Source of the DNA: CAITNQ01 sp041661365 | Lineage (GTDB): Bacteria > Latescibacterota > UBA2968 > UBA8231 | Direction of reading: 5' to 3' | Assembly: GCA_041661365.1 (NCBI GenBank) | Contig: JBAZUN010000185.1 | Span: 1 to 10,812, forward strand | DNA length: 10,812 nt | Shown: piece by piece, positions 1 through 7,911 of the stretch | Layout of the letters: each line of letters starts with the position of its first letter | How positions within the stretch are numbered: the first letter of the stretch is position 1 | Notes under the pieces: generated by a model | Seen by the model: only the letters and a program-made list of their open reading frames with translations | Told to the model about the DNA's origin: nothing | Database searches by the model: none | Program-made: the position numbers and the translations under genes

Positions 1-1
1 C

Positions 2-130
2 GGCCGGCGCTGGGGCCGTCGGAGCCCGCGGCTGGGGATGCTGCCGGCCTCCTTTGCCGGAGAGGTCCCGCCGCCCGAGTCGTGGCCTCCGCGCGAGCCG
101 CCGCTCATCGAGCTGACCCTGCGACCGTAG
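2..130 (+). CDS. C-terminal end of an unidentified upstream gene (partial)
   Basis: The frame is open from the left edge of the window and ends in TAG at 128-130, followed at once by an in-frame TAA at 131-133. The 42 visible codons almost all end in G or C, like the real genes in this window. The peptide ends PPPESWPPREPPLIELTLRP, rich in proline and arginine. I do not recognise the family, and the piece is too short to assign a function. It reads toward the S41 protease gene and ends 153 nt before it. A chance open frame is possible in DNA this GC-rich, so confidence is moderate. Confidence 0.5.
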   Translation, partial: GRRWGRRSPRLGMLPASFAGEVPPPESWPPREPPLIELTLRP

Positions 131-140
131 TAATCGCTAT

Positions 141-154
141 CGGTCGGCCGACCG
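141..154. repeat. 14-bp perfect palindrome CGGTCGGCCGACCG
   Basis: This self-complementary sequence lies 10 nt after the stop codon of the upstream gene. As RNA it could form a 5-bp stem with a GGCC loop. No U-run follows, so it is not a convincing intrinsic terminator. It could be a protein-binding site or chance in GC-rich DNA. Confidence 0.3.
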
Positions 155-253
155 GCTTCCGCGGCTTGATCGCGGCCCGGCTTTCGCCGATGTTTCTCCC
201 CTTTGGCGACCGGCCACCGGAGGACCGAGGCCGGCCGCGGCCCCTGATTCGGC

Positions 254-265
254 CGGTCCGGACCG
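254..265. repeat. 12-bp perfect palindrome CGGTCCGGACCG
   Basis: This is a second palindrome of similar composition, 18 nt before the S41 protease start codon and about 100 nt after the first. Together they could mark a regulatory region for the protease gene. Palindromes like this arise easily in GC-rich DNA, so the functional claim is weak. Confidence 0.25.
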
Positions 266-283
266 ACTGCCCGCGGAGCGCGG

Positions 284-2059
284 ATGAACAGGAAGCACTG
301 GCTGGCCCTGGCCCTGGTCGGCCTTGGAACCCTCTCGGTACTCGGTCTCCGCCAGGGCGGCTCCACCGGCACCCGCGCCAGTCTCAAGCTGGTCTTCGAG
401 GTCCGCGACCGCATCCACCAGGACTACGTCGAGGAGGTCGACAGCCTGCGGGTCATCGACGGCGCGGTCGACGGTCTGGCCGCCAGCCTTCCCGAGGGCG
501 AGAACCTCTACATCAGTCCCCTGGAGATGGCCGAGCTCGGGGTGGCCGAACCCTCGCCGCCCCGCCTGGACAACCGCGGCCAGATCGCCCTGCTAGGCGA
601 GGTCTTCCAGCAGGTCAGCCAGCGGTACGTCGACGAGGTCGGGGCCGATACCCTGGCCCGGGGGATGGTTGCCGGGATGCTCTCGGCGCTCGATCCCCAC
701 TCCTCGTACCTCGATCCCAATGAACGCGAGGACCTGGTCGAGCGGTTCCGCGGCGATTTCGAGGGGATCGGGATCTACTTCGAGATCCGCCAGGGCCGGT
801 TGATGGTGATCTCCCCCATCGTCGGCTCCCCCTCTGACGGCAAGCTCCGGGCCGGCGACGAGATCGTCGAGATCGAGGGGGTGTCGACCGACGGCATCAC
901 CAACGAGCAGGTGATGAAGAAGCTCCGGGGTCCCAAGGGCTCGACGGTCCGGGTGACCGTGGTCCGTCCGGGCCGGAGCGAGCCGTTCGAGGCGGCGATC
1001 CGGCGCGAGCGGATCGAGGTGCGCAGCATCCCCTACGCCTTCGTCCTGGAGCCCGGCGTCGGTTACCTGCGGATCGCGCGCTTTGCCGAGACCACCGGCA
1101 AGGAGCTGGGCGAGGACCTGGCGCACCTGCGGGCTCAGGGGGTCGGGAGGCTCCTCCTCGACCTGCGCGGGAACGGCGGCGGACTGCTCAACCAGGCCGT
1201 CGAGGTCGCCGAGTATTTCCTCGACGCCGGCGAGCTGGTCGTCTACACCCAGGGTCGGACGGCCGACTCCCGGCAGGAGTACCAAGCCGGCCGGCCGCTG
1301 GAGCGACCGCCGCTCTCCCTGGTCGTGCTCATCGACCACGGCAGCGCCAGCGCCTCGGAGATCGTGGCGGGAGCGGTGCAGGACCACGACCGCGGCCTGG
1401 TGGTCGGCCAGACCAGCTTCGGCAAGGGGCTGGTGCAGGAGCAGTTCCCCCTGGCCAGCAACGGCGGCCTGCTGCTGCTCACGGTCGCCCGGTACTACAC
1501 CCCGGTGGGCCGGCTGATCCAGCGGCCCTTCACCGAGGACCTGCAGGCCTACATCCAGGAAGGGGTGGACGACTTCGACCCGAACTCGGTGGACAGCCTG
1601 CGGTCGGCCGGTGCCGTCTTCCGCACCGCCCTGGGCCGGCCGGTCTACGCGGCCGGGGGGATCACCCCGGACGTGGTGCTCCCCGAGCCGTCGTACACCG
1701 AGTTCGAGCACGAGGTCTTTGCCAGCGGCGCCCTGGCCGACTTCAGCAGCCGGGTCGTCGGGACCGGCCAGGTCTGGACCGGGGGGTTCGAGTCGTACGC
1801 CGCCCGGTACGAGGTGCCGGACAGTCTGCTGGCCGCCCTTGACCGGTACCTCGTCGAGCGGGACGTGGTCGCGGCAGGGGAGTCCCTGCCGGCGCATCGC
1901 GACTTCCTGCGCACCGAGCTGAAGTCGGGCCTGGCCCGGGTGCTGTGGGACGACCAGTCGGCCTACCGGGTCCACCTGCGGGCCGATCCCCAGGTGCAGC
2001 AGGCGGCGGCCCTGTTCGACCGGGCCGACGAGCTGCAGGCGGCGCGGGCCGGGCGTTGA
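284..2059 (+). CDS. S41-family C-terminal processing protease (CtpA/Prc type), membrane-anchored
   Basis: This is a serine/lysine protease of the carboxyl-terminal processing family, acting outside the cytoplasmic membrane. The N-terminus has basic residues (3-5) then a hydrophobic stretch (6-22) without a lipobox cysteine, so it is probably a signal anchor. Residues 34-82 and 101-149 are two copies of the helical N-terminal domain. A PDZ domain covers about 160-235 (SDGKLRAGDEIVEIEG). The protease core follows, with LDLRGNGGG. In GSASASE the catalytic serine is S356, with K381 (SFGKG) 25 residues later and Q385 four beyond, the spacing known for Prc and D1 protease. A helical C-terminal region of about 120 residues ends the 591-residue protein. 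The ATG has GGAG five nt upstream. The natural substrate cannot be read from sequence. The ABC genes follow after 65 nt and may be co-transcribed. Confidence 0.95.
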   Translation: MNRKHWLALALVGLGTLSVLGLRQGGSTGTRASLKLVFEVRDRIHQDYVEEVDSLRVIDGAVDGLAASLPEGENLYISPLEMAELGVAEPSPPRLDNRGQIALLGEVFQQVSQRYVDEVGADTLARGMVAGMLSALDPHSSYLDPNEREDLVERFRGDFEGIGIYFEIRQGRLMVISPIVGSPSDGKLRAGDEIVEIEGVSTDGITNEQVMKKLRGPKGSTVRVTVVRPGRSEPFEAAIRRERIEVRSIPYAFVLEPGVGYLRIARFAETTGKELGEDLAHLRAQGVGRLLLDLRGNGGGLLNQAVEVAEYFLDAGELVVYTQGRTADSRQEYQAGRPLERPPLSLVVLIDHGSASASEIVAGAVQDHDRGLVVGQTSFGKGLVQEQFPLASNGGLLLLTVARYYTPVGRLIQRPFTEDLQAYIQEGVDDFDPNSVDSLRSAGAVFRTALGRPVYAAGGITPDVVLPEPSYTEFEHEVFASGALADFSSRVVGTGQVWTGGFESYAARYEVPDSLLAALDRYLVERDVVAAGESLPAHRDFLRTELKSGLARVLWDDQSAYRVHLRADPQVQQAAALFDRADELQAARAGR

Positions 2060-2124
2060 TGCCGGCCCGATCTGTGCGTATCGTGATGGTCGGTATCGAG
2101 CAGGCGTCACGGAGGTAGAGGCCC

Positions 2125-2826
2125 ATGTCCCAGACACACCTGGCCGGCGGCCGGGAGATCGTGCTCCCCCTCAGCAAGGCCGTCGAGATCAGCCTGCGGA
2201 GCCTGAAGATCCGCTTCGGCCGGTCGCTGATCACCACCAGCGGCGTCATCCTGGCGATCGCCTTCCTGATGTCGGTCTGGAGCAACAACGAGGTGGTCAA
2301 GAGCCTGCGCCAGAGCAACAAGAGCGAGGTGAACCTGCTGCTGCAGAAGAAGGGGATCGAGACCGGGATCGGGGAAACCGGCGAGGTCTCGGAGGAATCG
2401 CGCGCCCGTATGGCCGAGGAGCAGTCCAAGCAGACCTGGCTGATCAGCCTGTCCCTGCTGGTCTGCGTCGTGGGGATCGCCAACGCCATGCTGATGTCGG
2501 TCACCGAGCGGTTCCGCGAGATCGGCACGATGAAGTGCCTCGGCGCCCTCGACTCCTTCATCGTCAAGCTCTTCCTGCTCGAGTCGACCTTCCAGGGGAG
2601 CGCCGGGACCCTGTTCGGGATCATCATCGGCTTCCTCCTGACGCTGGTCCTGGCCCTGGTGGACTACGGCGGCTTCGTCTTCACCTACTTCCCCACGACC
2701 GGGATCCTGCGCTCGGCGGTGGCGGCCATGGTGGTCGGCACCCTGCTGTCGCTGGTGGGGGCCATGCTGCCGGCGTACCGGGCCGCCAAGATGGAACCGG
2801 TCGAGGCCATGCGGTCCGACACCTGA
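2125..2826 (+). CDS. Compact FtsX/MacB-type ABC transporter permease
   Basis: This is the inner-membrane subunit of a type VII (MacB/LolCDE/FtsX-like) ABC system. Hydrophobic segments lie at about 34-53, 104-126, 157-181 and 193-215, giving the usual four-helix layout. VTERFREIGTMKCLGA after the second helix is the typical cytoplasmic coupling segment, and LPAYRAAKMEPVEAMR is the typical family C-terminus. The part between helices 1 and 2 is only about 50 residues, charged and probably helical, where MacB and LolC/E carry a periplasmic domain of roughly 200. At 233 residues it is well under the usual 400 or so. GGAGG lies nine nt before the ATG. The ATPase gene follows after 40 nt. No membrane-fusion protein gene is adjacent. 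Such systems often transmit force across the membrane rather than move a solute through it; the cargo or partner here is unknown. Confidence 0.88.
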   Translation: MSQTHLAGGREIVLPLSKAVEISLRSLKIRFGRSLITTSGVILAIAFLMSVWSNNEVVKSLRQSNKSEVNLLLQKKGIETGIGETGEVSEESRARMAEEQSKQTWLISLSLLVCVVGIANAMLMSVTERFREIGTMKCLGALDSFIVKLFLLESTFQGSAGTLFGIIIGFLLTLVLALVDYGGFVFTYFPTTGILRSAVAAMVVGTLLSLVGAMLPAYRAAKMEPVEAMRSDT

Positions 2827-2866
2827 GGACCCGCGGGGATCCACGAGAGCGAGGAGATCCTTCTCC

Positions 2867-3598
2867 ATGAGCGAGCAGCAGGGGCAGGCGGCCCAGACCG
2901 CCGTCGCCGCACCGGACGAGGAACGCCGCACCGTGGTGCGGACCCAGCGGGTGAAGAAGATCTACCTGATGGGCGGGATGGAGGTCCATGCCCTGCGCGG
3001 GGTCGACGTCGAGATCTACGCCGGCGAGTACCTCTCGATCATGGGCCCCTCCGGCTCGGGGAAGGTCTACATCGACGAGGTCGACGTGGCCCAGCTCGAC
3101 GCGTACGAGCTGGCCTGGCTGCGGTGCCGCAAGATCGGCTACATCTTCCAGTCCTTCAACCTCATCCCGGTGATGACCGCCCTGGAGAACGTCACCCTGC
3201 CGATGGTCTTCGCCGGGCTGAGCAGCGACGACGCCCGGGACAAGGGGATGGGGCTGCTGAAGAAGGTCGGCCTGCAAGAGCGCCACTCCCACAAGCCGTA
3301 CGAGCTGTCCGGCGGCCAGCAGCAGCGCGTGGCCGTGGCCCGGGCCCTGGCCAACGATCCGGCCGTGGTGCTGGCCGACGAGCCCACCGCCAACCTCGAC
3401 CTGCGCACCGGCACCGAGATCATCGAGCTGCTCAAGGAGATGAACCGCGCCTCCGGGGTCACCGTCATCTCGGCCACCCACGACCACAAGATGCTCAGCG
3501 TGTCGGACCGCGTGGTCTGGATCATGGACGGCCGCGTCGACCGCATCGCCAACCGCGAGGATCTCGTGATCGAGGTCACCCAGGTCGGGGAGGAATGA
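2867..3598 (+). CDS. LolD/MacB-type ABC ATPase with an in-frame gap at Walker A
   Basis: This is the nucleotide-binding subunit partnering the permease 40 nt upstream; GAGGAG lies ten nt before the ATG. Most ABC landmarks are intact: Q-loop Q95 (IFQSFN), signature LSGGQ at 147-151, Walker B VVLADEP at 167-173, D-loop ANLD at 175-178 and switch histidine H205. The Walker A loop is not: GPSGSGK (60-66) runs directly into VYIDEVD. Relatives such as LolD and MacB have the invariant Ser/Thr plus helix 1 and a PTSG turn there, about 17 residues (51 nt) before this strand. Without the Mg2+-coordinating Ser/Thr and that helix, ATP binding should fail. The frame is undisturbed and codon use is normal on both sides. 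The cause may be a real deletion between short direct repeats or an assembly collapse. Family assignment is secure; activity is doubtful. Confidence 0.9.
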   Translation: MSEQQGQAAQTAVAAPDEERRTVVRTQRVKKIYLMGGMEVHALRGVDVEIYAGEYLSIMGPSGSGKVYIDEVDVAQLDAYELAWLRCRKIGYIFQSFNLIPVMTALENVTLPMVFAGLSSDDARDKGMGLLKKVGLQERHSHKPYELSGGQQQRVAVARALANDPAVVLADEPTANLDLRTGTEIIELLKEMNRASGVTVISATHDHKMLSVSDRVVWIMDGRVDRIANREDLVIEVTQVGEE

Positions 3599-3627
3599 CC
3601 GGTCCGGCGACGATGACGAGAAGTAGC

Positions 3628-3656
3628 TTGACAGTGCTTCCCGAGACCGTTAAGTT
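3628..3656 (+). promoter_or_regulatory. Sigma-70-type promoter of the trp operon
   Basis: TTGACA (3628-3633) is a perfect -35 hexamer, followed by exactly 17 nt and TAAGTT (3651-3656) as the -10. Transcription should start near 3663, about 45 nt before the leader peptide. The site sits 30 nt after the ATPase stop codon, in one of the few less GC-rich stretches. No TrpR-type operator is recognisable over it. Confidence 0.85.
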
Positions 3657-3708
3657 ACCCCCTCGTCAGTGGATTTGGCTCCACATTCGACCAATGCGAC
3701 GAAGGTAG

Positions 3709-3807
3709 ATGGACCTCTTCTCCTCCCGCTGCCGCAGGTGGTACTGGCGGCGCTCCTGGCGAAATCCCGGAGATGGGGGAAGGTGCGTCCAACGGTCTGA
3801 CTGGTAA
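3709..3807 (+). CDS. trpL: trp operon leader peptide (attenuation sensor)
   Basis: This is a 32-codon frame from ATG to TAA between the trp promoter and the attenuator terminator. It contains WYWRRSW at residues 11-17 and a final Trp just before the stop, so four of 32 residues are tryptophan. In classical trp attenuation a ribosome stalls at such codons when charged tRNA-Trp is scarce, and this decides which RNA hairpin forms. Stalling at codons 11-17 (3739-3759) would leave the antiterminator strand at 3785-3796 free. A ribosome reaching the stop at 3805 would sit on or beside that strand. The SD is GAAGG at 3701-3705, rather close to the ATG. A stop at 3706-3708 fixes this ATG as the most upstream possible start. 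It has no expected role beyond regulation. The assignment rests on position, Trp content and the matching RNA structures. Confidence 0.85.
   Translation: MDLFSSRCRRWYWRRSWRNPGDGGRCVQRSDW
3711..3790 (+). promoter_or_regulatory. Possible 1:2 protector hairpin of the trp leader RNA
   Basis: CTTCTCCT (3717-3724) can pair with GGGGGAAG (3775-3782) in eight pairs, two of them G-U. GGAC (3711-3714) can also pair with GTCC (3787-3790). The loop holds the WYWRRSW codons. This would tie up the 5' part of the antiterminator strand once the ribosome has left the region, favouring termination. It was deduced by hand and is less certain than the terminator. Confidence 0.45.
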
Positions 3808-3845
3808 CCAAGCCACACGCCATTCGGCACGAAAACCGCGGACGC
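3785..3845 (+). promoter_or_regulatory. trp antiterminator (2:3 pairing)
   Basis: GCGTCC (3785-3790) is complementary to GGACGC (3840-3845). After a 2:1 internal loop, CGGT (3793-3796) is complementary to ACCG (3835-3838). The downstream strand is the 5' arm of the terminator, so the two structures exclude each other. The upstream strand lies inside the leader peptide gene, after Trp codons 11-17 and just before its stop codon, as expected of a translation-coupled attenuator. Confidence 0.72.
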
Positions 3846-3865
3846 AGCCAGCGTTCGCGGTTTTT
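3832..3865 (+). terminator. trp attenuator: Rho-independent terminator
   Basis: The arms 3832-3845 and 3851-3864 form 14 consecutive pairs (one G-U) around the loop AGCCA. The stem is GC-rich in the middle and ends in A-U pairs, followed by a U-rich run (TTTTTCTATT, 3861-3870). It lies 25 nt before the trpE(G) start codon with no gene end in front of it except the leader peptide, so it is an attenuator and not the terminator of a preceding gene. Confidence 0.93.
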
Positions 3866-3890
3866 CTATTGTCGCGGGGGAGGAGACAGC

Positions 3891-6094
3891 ATGGTTCGGA
3901 AGAGCGCCCAGGAGCTGAGGGCCGAAATCTTCAAGACCGGAGGCGGGGTCGACGTCTTCCGCACCATCCAGGTGTTGCCTCCAGAGGAGCCGCTGGCCGG
4001 GGTTCTGGACCGGATCGACACCCACCGGGGCGCGGTCTTCGCCAGCGGGTACGAGTACCCGGGCCGGTACAGCCGCTGGGACATCGGCTTCGTCGACCCG
4101 CCCGTCGAGCTGGTCGGCCACGGTCGCCGGTTCGTCCTGCGCGCCCTGAACGAGCGGGGTCGCCCCCTGGTGCACCTTCTGCGGCTGGGGCTCGAGGGCG
4201 AGGAGCAGCTCGCCGAGCTGGAGGATCACGGGGACGAGGTGCGCGGGACGGTGCGGCCGATGCCGGCGCACTTCGCCGAGGAGGAGCGCAGCAAACAGCC
4301 GACGATCTTCAGCGTGCTGCGGGCGGTGGTGCGGCAGATGCACACCGACCGGGACCCGCACCTGGGCTTCTACGGCGCCTTCGGGTACGATCTGGTCTTC
4401 CAGTTCGAGCCGATCCGGCTGCGGCATCCGCGGGGAGACCGGCCCGATCTCCATCTGTTTCTGCCCGACGAGCTGATGATCGTCGACCACCGCAAGGAGC
4501 AGAGCATCCGCTACCGGTACGACTTCAGCGGCAGCGGCTTGTCCACCGTCGACCTGCTGCGCGGCGGTGATGCCCTGACCCCGGCGCGGGGGGAGTCTTC
4601 GCCGCTCGTCAGCGACCACGCGCCGGGGGAATACGCCGACAAGGTCAGGGAGATCATCGCCGGCACCCGGCGCGGCGACTTCTTCGAGGTGGTCCTCAGT
4701 CAGGTGTTGCGGGCCGGGTACGCCGGCAGTCCGCGCGAGCTGTTCGAGCGGATCCGGAAGACCAATCCCAGCCCGTACGAGTTCCTCATCAACCTGGGCG
4801 ACGAACAACTGATCGGGGCCTCCCCGGAGATGTTCGTGCGGGTCGAGGGACGGACCGTGGAGACCTGCCCGATCTCGGGGACCATCCGCCGGGGCGCGAC
4901 CCCGCTGGAGGACGCCGACCGGATCCTCGAGCTGCTGAACTCGGAGAAGGACCTGGCCGAGCTGACCATGTGCACCGACGTGGACCGCAACGACAAGGCC
5001 CGGGTCTGCAAGGCGGGATCGGTGCGGGTGGTGGGCCGCCGGCTGATCGAGATCTACTCGCGACTGATCCACACCGTCGACCACGTGGTCGGCGAGCTGC
5101 GCGACGACTGCGACGGGTTCGACGCCCTCCTCTCGCACTTGTGGGCCTGCACCCTGACCGGTGCTCCCAAGCCGGCCGCGGTGCAGCGGATCGAGGAGCT
5201 GGAGAACTCGGCCCGCGGCTGGTACGGGGGATGCGTCGGGATGGTGCTGTTCAACGGCGAGCTGAACACCGGGATCACCATCCGCACCGTCCACCTCGAA
5301 GGGGGCACGGCCGCGGTCCGGGCCGGGGCGACCCTGCTGTTCGACTCGGATCCCGAGGCCGAGGAGCTGGAGACCCGGACCAAGGCCGAGGCCTTTGTCC
5401 GCGCCGTGCTCGGTCAACCGACCGGCGACCCGGCGCGGCCGGCCCGGCCCGCCACCGGTCGCGGTCGGCGGGTGCTGTTCGTCGACCACCGGGATTCCTT
5501 CGTCCACAACCTGGGCGACTACGTGCGGCAGACCGGGGCCGAGGTGGTGACCGTGCGGGCCGGCTTCCCCGACCGCCTGCTCGAGGAGATCGCCCCCGAC
5601 CTGGTCTTCATCTCCCCCGGGCCGGGAACCCCGCGCGACTTCGGGGTTCCCGAGCTGGTCCAGCGATGCGTCGGGCTGGGGCTGCCGGTCTTCGGGGTCT
5701 GCCTGGGGCTCCAGGGGATCGTCGAGGCCTTCGGCGGCGAGCTGGGGGTGCTCGACACCCCGGTGCACGGCCGCAGCTCGATGATCCGCTGCCGACCGGA
5801 GGGCCTGTTCGCCGGCTTCCCCGAGACCTTCACGGCCGGCCGGTACCACTCGCTCTACGCCCTGCCCGAGCGTCTCCCCGACTGCCTCGAGGTGCTGGCC
5901 ACGACCGAGGACGGGGTGGTCATGGCGGTGGAGCACCGGGACCTGCCCGTGGCCGCGGTCCAGTTCCACCCGGAGTCGATCCTGACCCTCAAGGATGACC
6001 TGGGGCTGCGCCTGATCGCCCAGGCCGTGGGCCGGCTGACCCGGGCCGACGCTCCCGACAAAGCCGAGGAAACCGATCCCAAGGAGATCGCGAG

Positions 6095-6098
<4 letters not shown>
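3891..6098 (+). CDS. trpE(G): Fused anthranilate synthase TrpE(G)
   Basis: This enzyme converts chorismate and glutamine to anthranilate, the first committed step to tryptophan, in the cytoplasm. The single 735-residue chain joins both subunits, as in the fused form known from rhizobia. The synthase part covers about 1-507: SGYEYPGRYSRWD (52-64) in the N-terminal region involved in feedback by Trp, then ETCPISGTIRRG (324-335), DVDRND (363-368) and TLTGAPK (421-427) in the chorismate-binding domain. A Pro/Ala/Arg-rich linker (508-527) leads to the glutamine amidotransferase, starting VLFVDHRDSF. Its triad is C604 (FGVCLGLQG), H693 and E695 (QFHPES), so both activities look intact. The start has AGGAG five nt upstream and lies 25 nt past the attenuator terminator, its probable control. 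The gene overlaps trpD by four nt (ATGA). Confidence 0.97.
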
Positions 6099-7108
<1,010 letters not shown>

Positions 7109-7113
7109 CCGCC

Positions 7114-7893
7114 ATGGCCGACATCCTCCAGGAGATCGCGGCATATAAACGGGAGGTCGTGGCCGCGGCGAAAAGGCACCGGAGCCTGGCCGAGGTGCGC
7201 TCCGCGGCCCGGGACGCCGAGCCGGCCGCTGACTTCCTCGGCGCCCTGCGCGCCGACGGGATCTCCCTGATCGCCGAGGTGAAGAAGGCTTCGCCGTCCA
7301 AGGGCGTCATCCGGGCCGACTTCGATCCAGAGCGGATCGCGGCCGCCTATGCCGAGGCCGGGGCCAGGGCGCTTTCGGTACTGACCGACGAGGCTTATTT
7401 TCAGGGAAGCAACGCCTACCTGCAGGCGGCCCGGCGGGTGGCGGGCCTGCCGGTGCTGCGCAAGGACTTCATCGTCGACGAGTACCAGGTTCACGAGGCG
7501 CGCTGCATCGGTGCCGACGCGGTGCTCCTCATCGTCGCGCTCGCCGACGGTTCCCAACTCGCGGACCTGGCGGGCCAGGCCGGCGAGCTGGGGATGGCGG
7601 CCCTGGTCGAGGTGCACGACGACGCCGAGGTCGACCGGGCCCTGGGCTCCGGCGCCGTCCTGGTCGGCATCAACAACCGCGACCTGAAGACCTTCCACAC
7701 CTCGCTGGACACCACCTTCGCGCTGGTCGAGCGGCTCCCGGCCTCGGTAACCAAGGTGAGCGAGAGCGGCATCGAGACTCGCGCCGACGTGGAGCGGCTC
7801 GCCGACGCCGGGGTCGATGCCGTCCTGGTCGGCGAGGCCCTGATGCGTGCCCCGGACGTCGCCGCCAAGACGCGCGAGCTGCTGGGACGCTGA
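7114..7893 (+). CDS. trpC: Indole-3-glycerol-phosphate synthase
   Basis: It closes the indole ring, converting carboxyphenylaminodeoxyribulose phosphate to indole-3-glycerol phosphate. It is a 259-residue TIM barrel. Catalytic and binding residues are visible: E55 and K57 in EVKKASPSKG, K117 in LRKDF, E166 in ALVEVH, N187 and R189 in INNRDL, and E217-S218 in SESGI. LVGEALM near the end is the phosphate-binding loop. It is monofunctional; no phosphoribosylanthranilate isomerase (TrpF) domain is attached, and no trpF gene follows. The chosen ATG is five nt after the trpD stop, with only a weak AGGG upstream, so it probably depends on translational coupling. The upstream part of the same open frame is out of frame with trpD and is not coding. 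Confidence 0.97.
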   Translation: MADILQEIAAYKREVVAAAKRHRSLAEVRSAARDAEPAADFLGALRADGISLIAEVKKASPSKGVIRADFDPERIAAAYAEAGARALSVLTDEAYFQGSNAYLQAARRVAGLPVLRKDFIVDEYQVHEARCIGADAVLLIVALADGSQLADLAGQAGELGMAALVEVHDDAEVDRALGSGAVLVGINNRDLKTFHTSLDTTFALVERLPASVTKVSESGIETRADVERLADAGVDAVLVGEALMRAPDVAAKTRELLGR

Positions 7894-7911
7894 ACCTTTC
7901 CGAGGAGCGAG

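Noticed and set aside
141..154. Intrinsic terminator for the upstream gene
   Set aside because: The palindrome gives only a 5-bp stem and has no U-rich run behind it.
163..194. Promoter before the S41 protease (TTGATC near 166, GATGTT 17 nt later)
   Set aside because: The -10 match is poor and similar matches arise by chance; not strong enough to list as a feature.
82..723. A 213-codon + strand frame overlapping the start of the protease gene
   Set aside because: The protein is a low-complexity Arg/Pro/Gly string out of frame with the S41 protease, which has clear domains and a good ribosome-binding site.
593..2137. Long open frames on the minus strand opposite the protease gene, and likewise 3666-5969, 6664-8190 and 9152-10498
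   Set aside because: They lie antisense to well-recognised genes, are rich in Arg, Gly, Pro, Asp and His, and show no family motifs. They are expected by-products of high GC at third codon positions.
3599..3660. TrpR-type operator over the trp promoter, or a terminator for the ABC operon
   Set aside because: No suitable dyad or hairpin with U-run is present between the ATPase stop codon and the promoter.
3773..4570. A + strand frame covering the attenuator and the start of trpE(G)
   Set aside because: It runs through the terminator hairpin and out of frame with trpE(G), and its product is low-complexity Arg/Gly/Ala.
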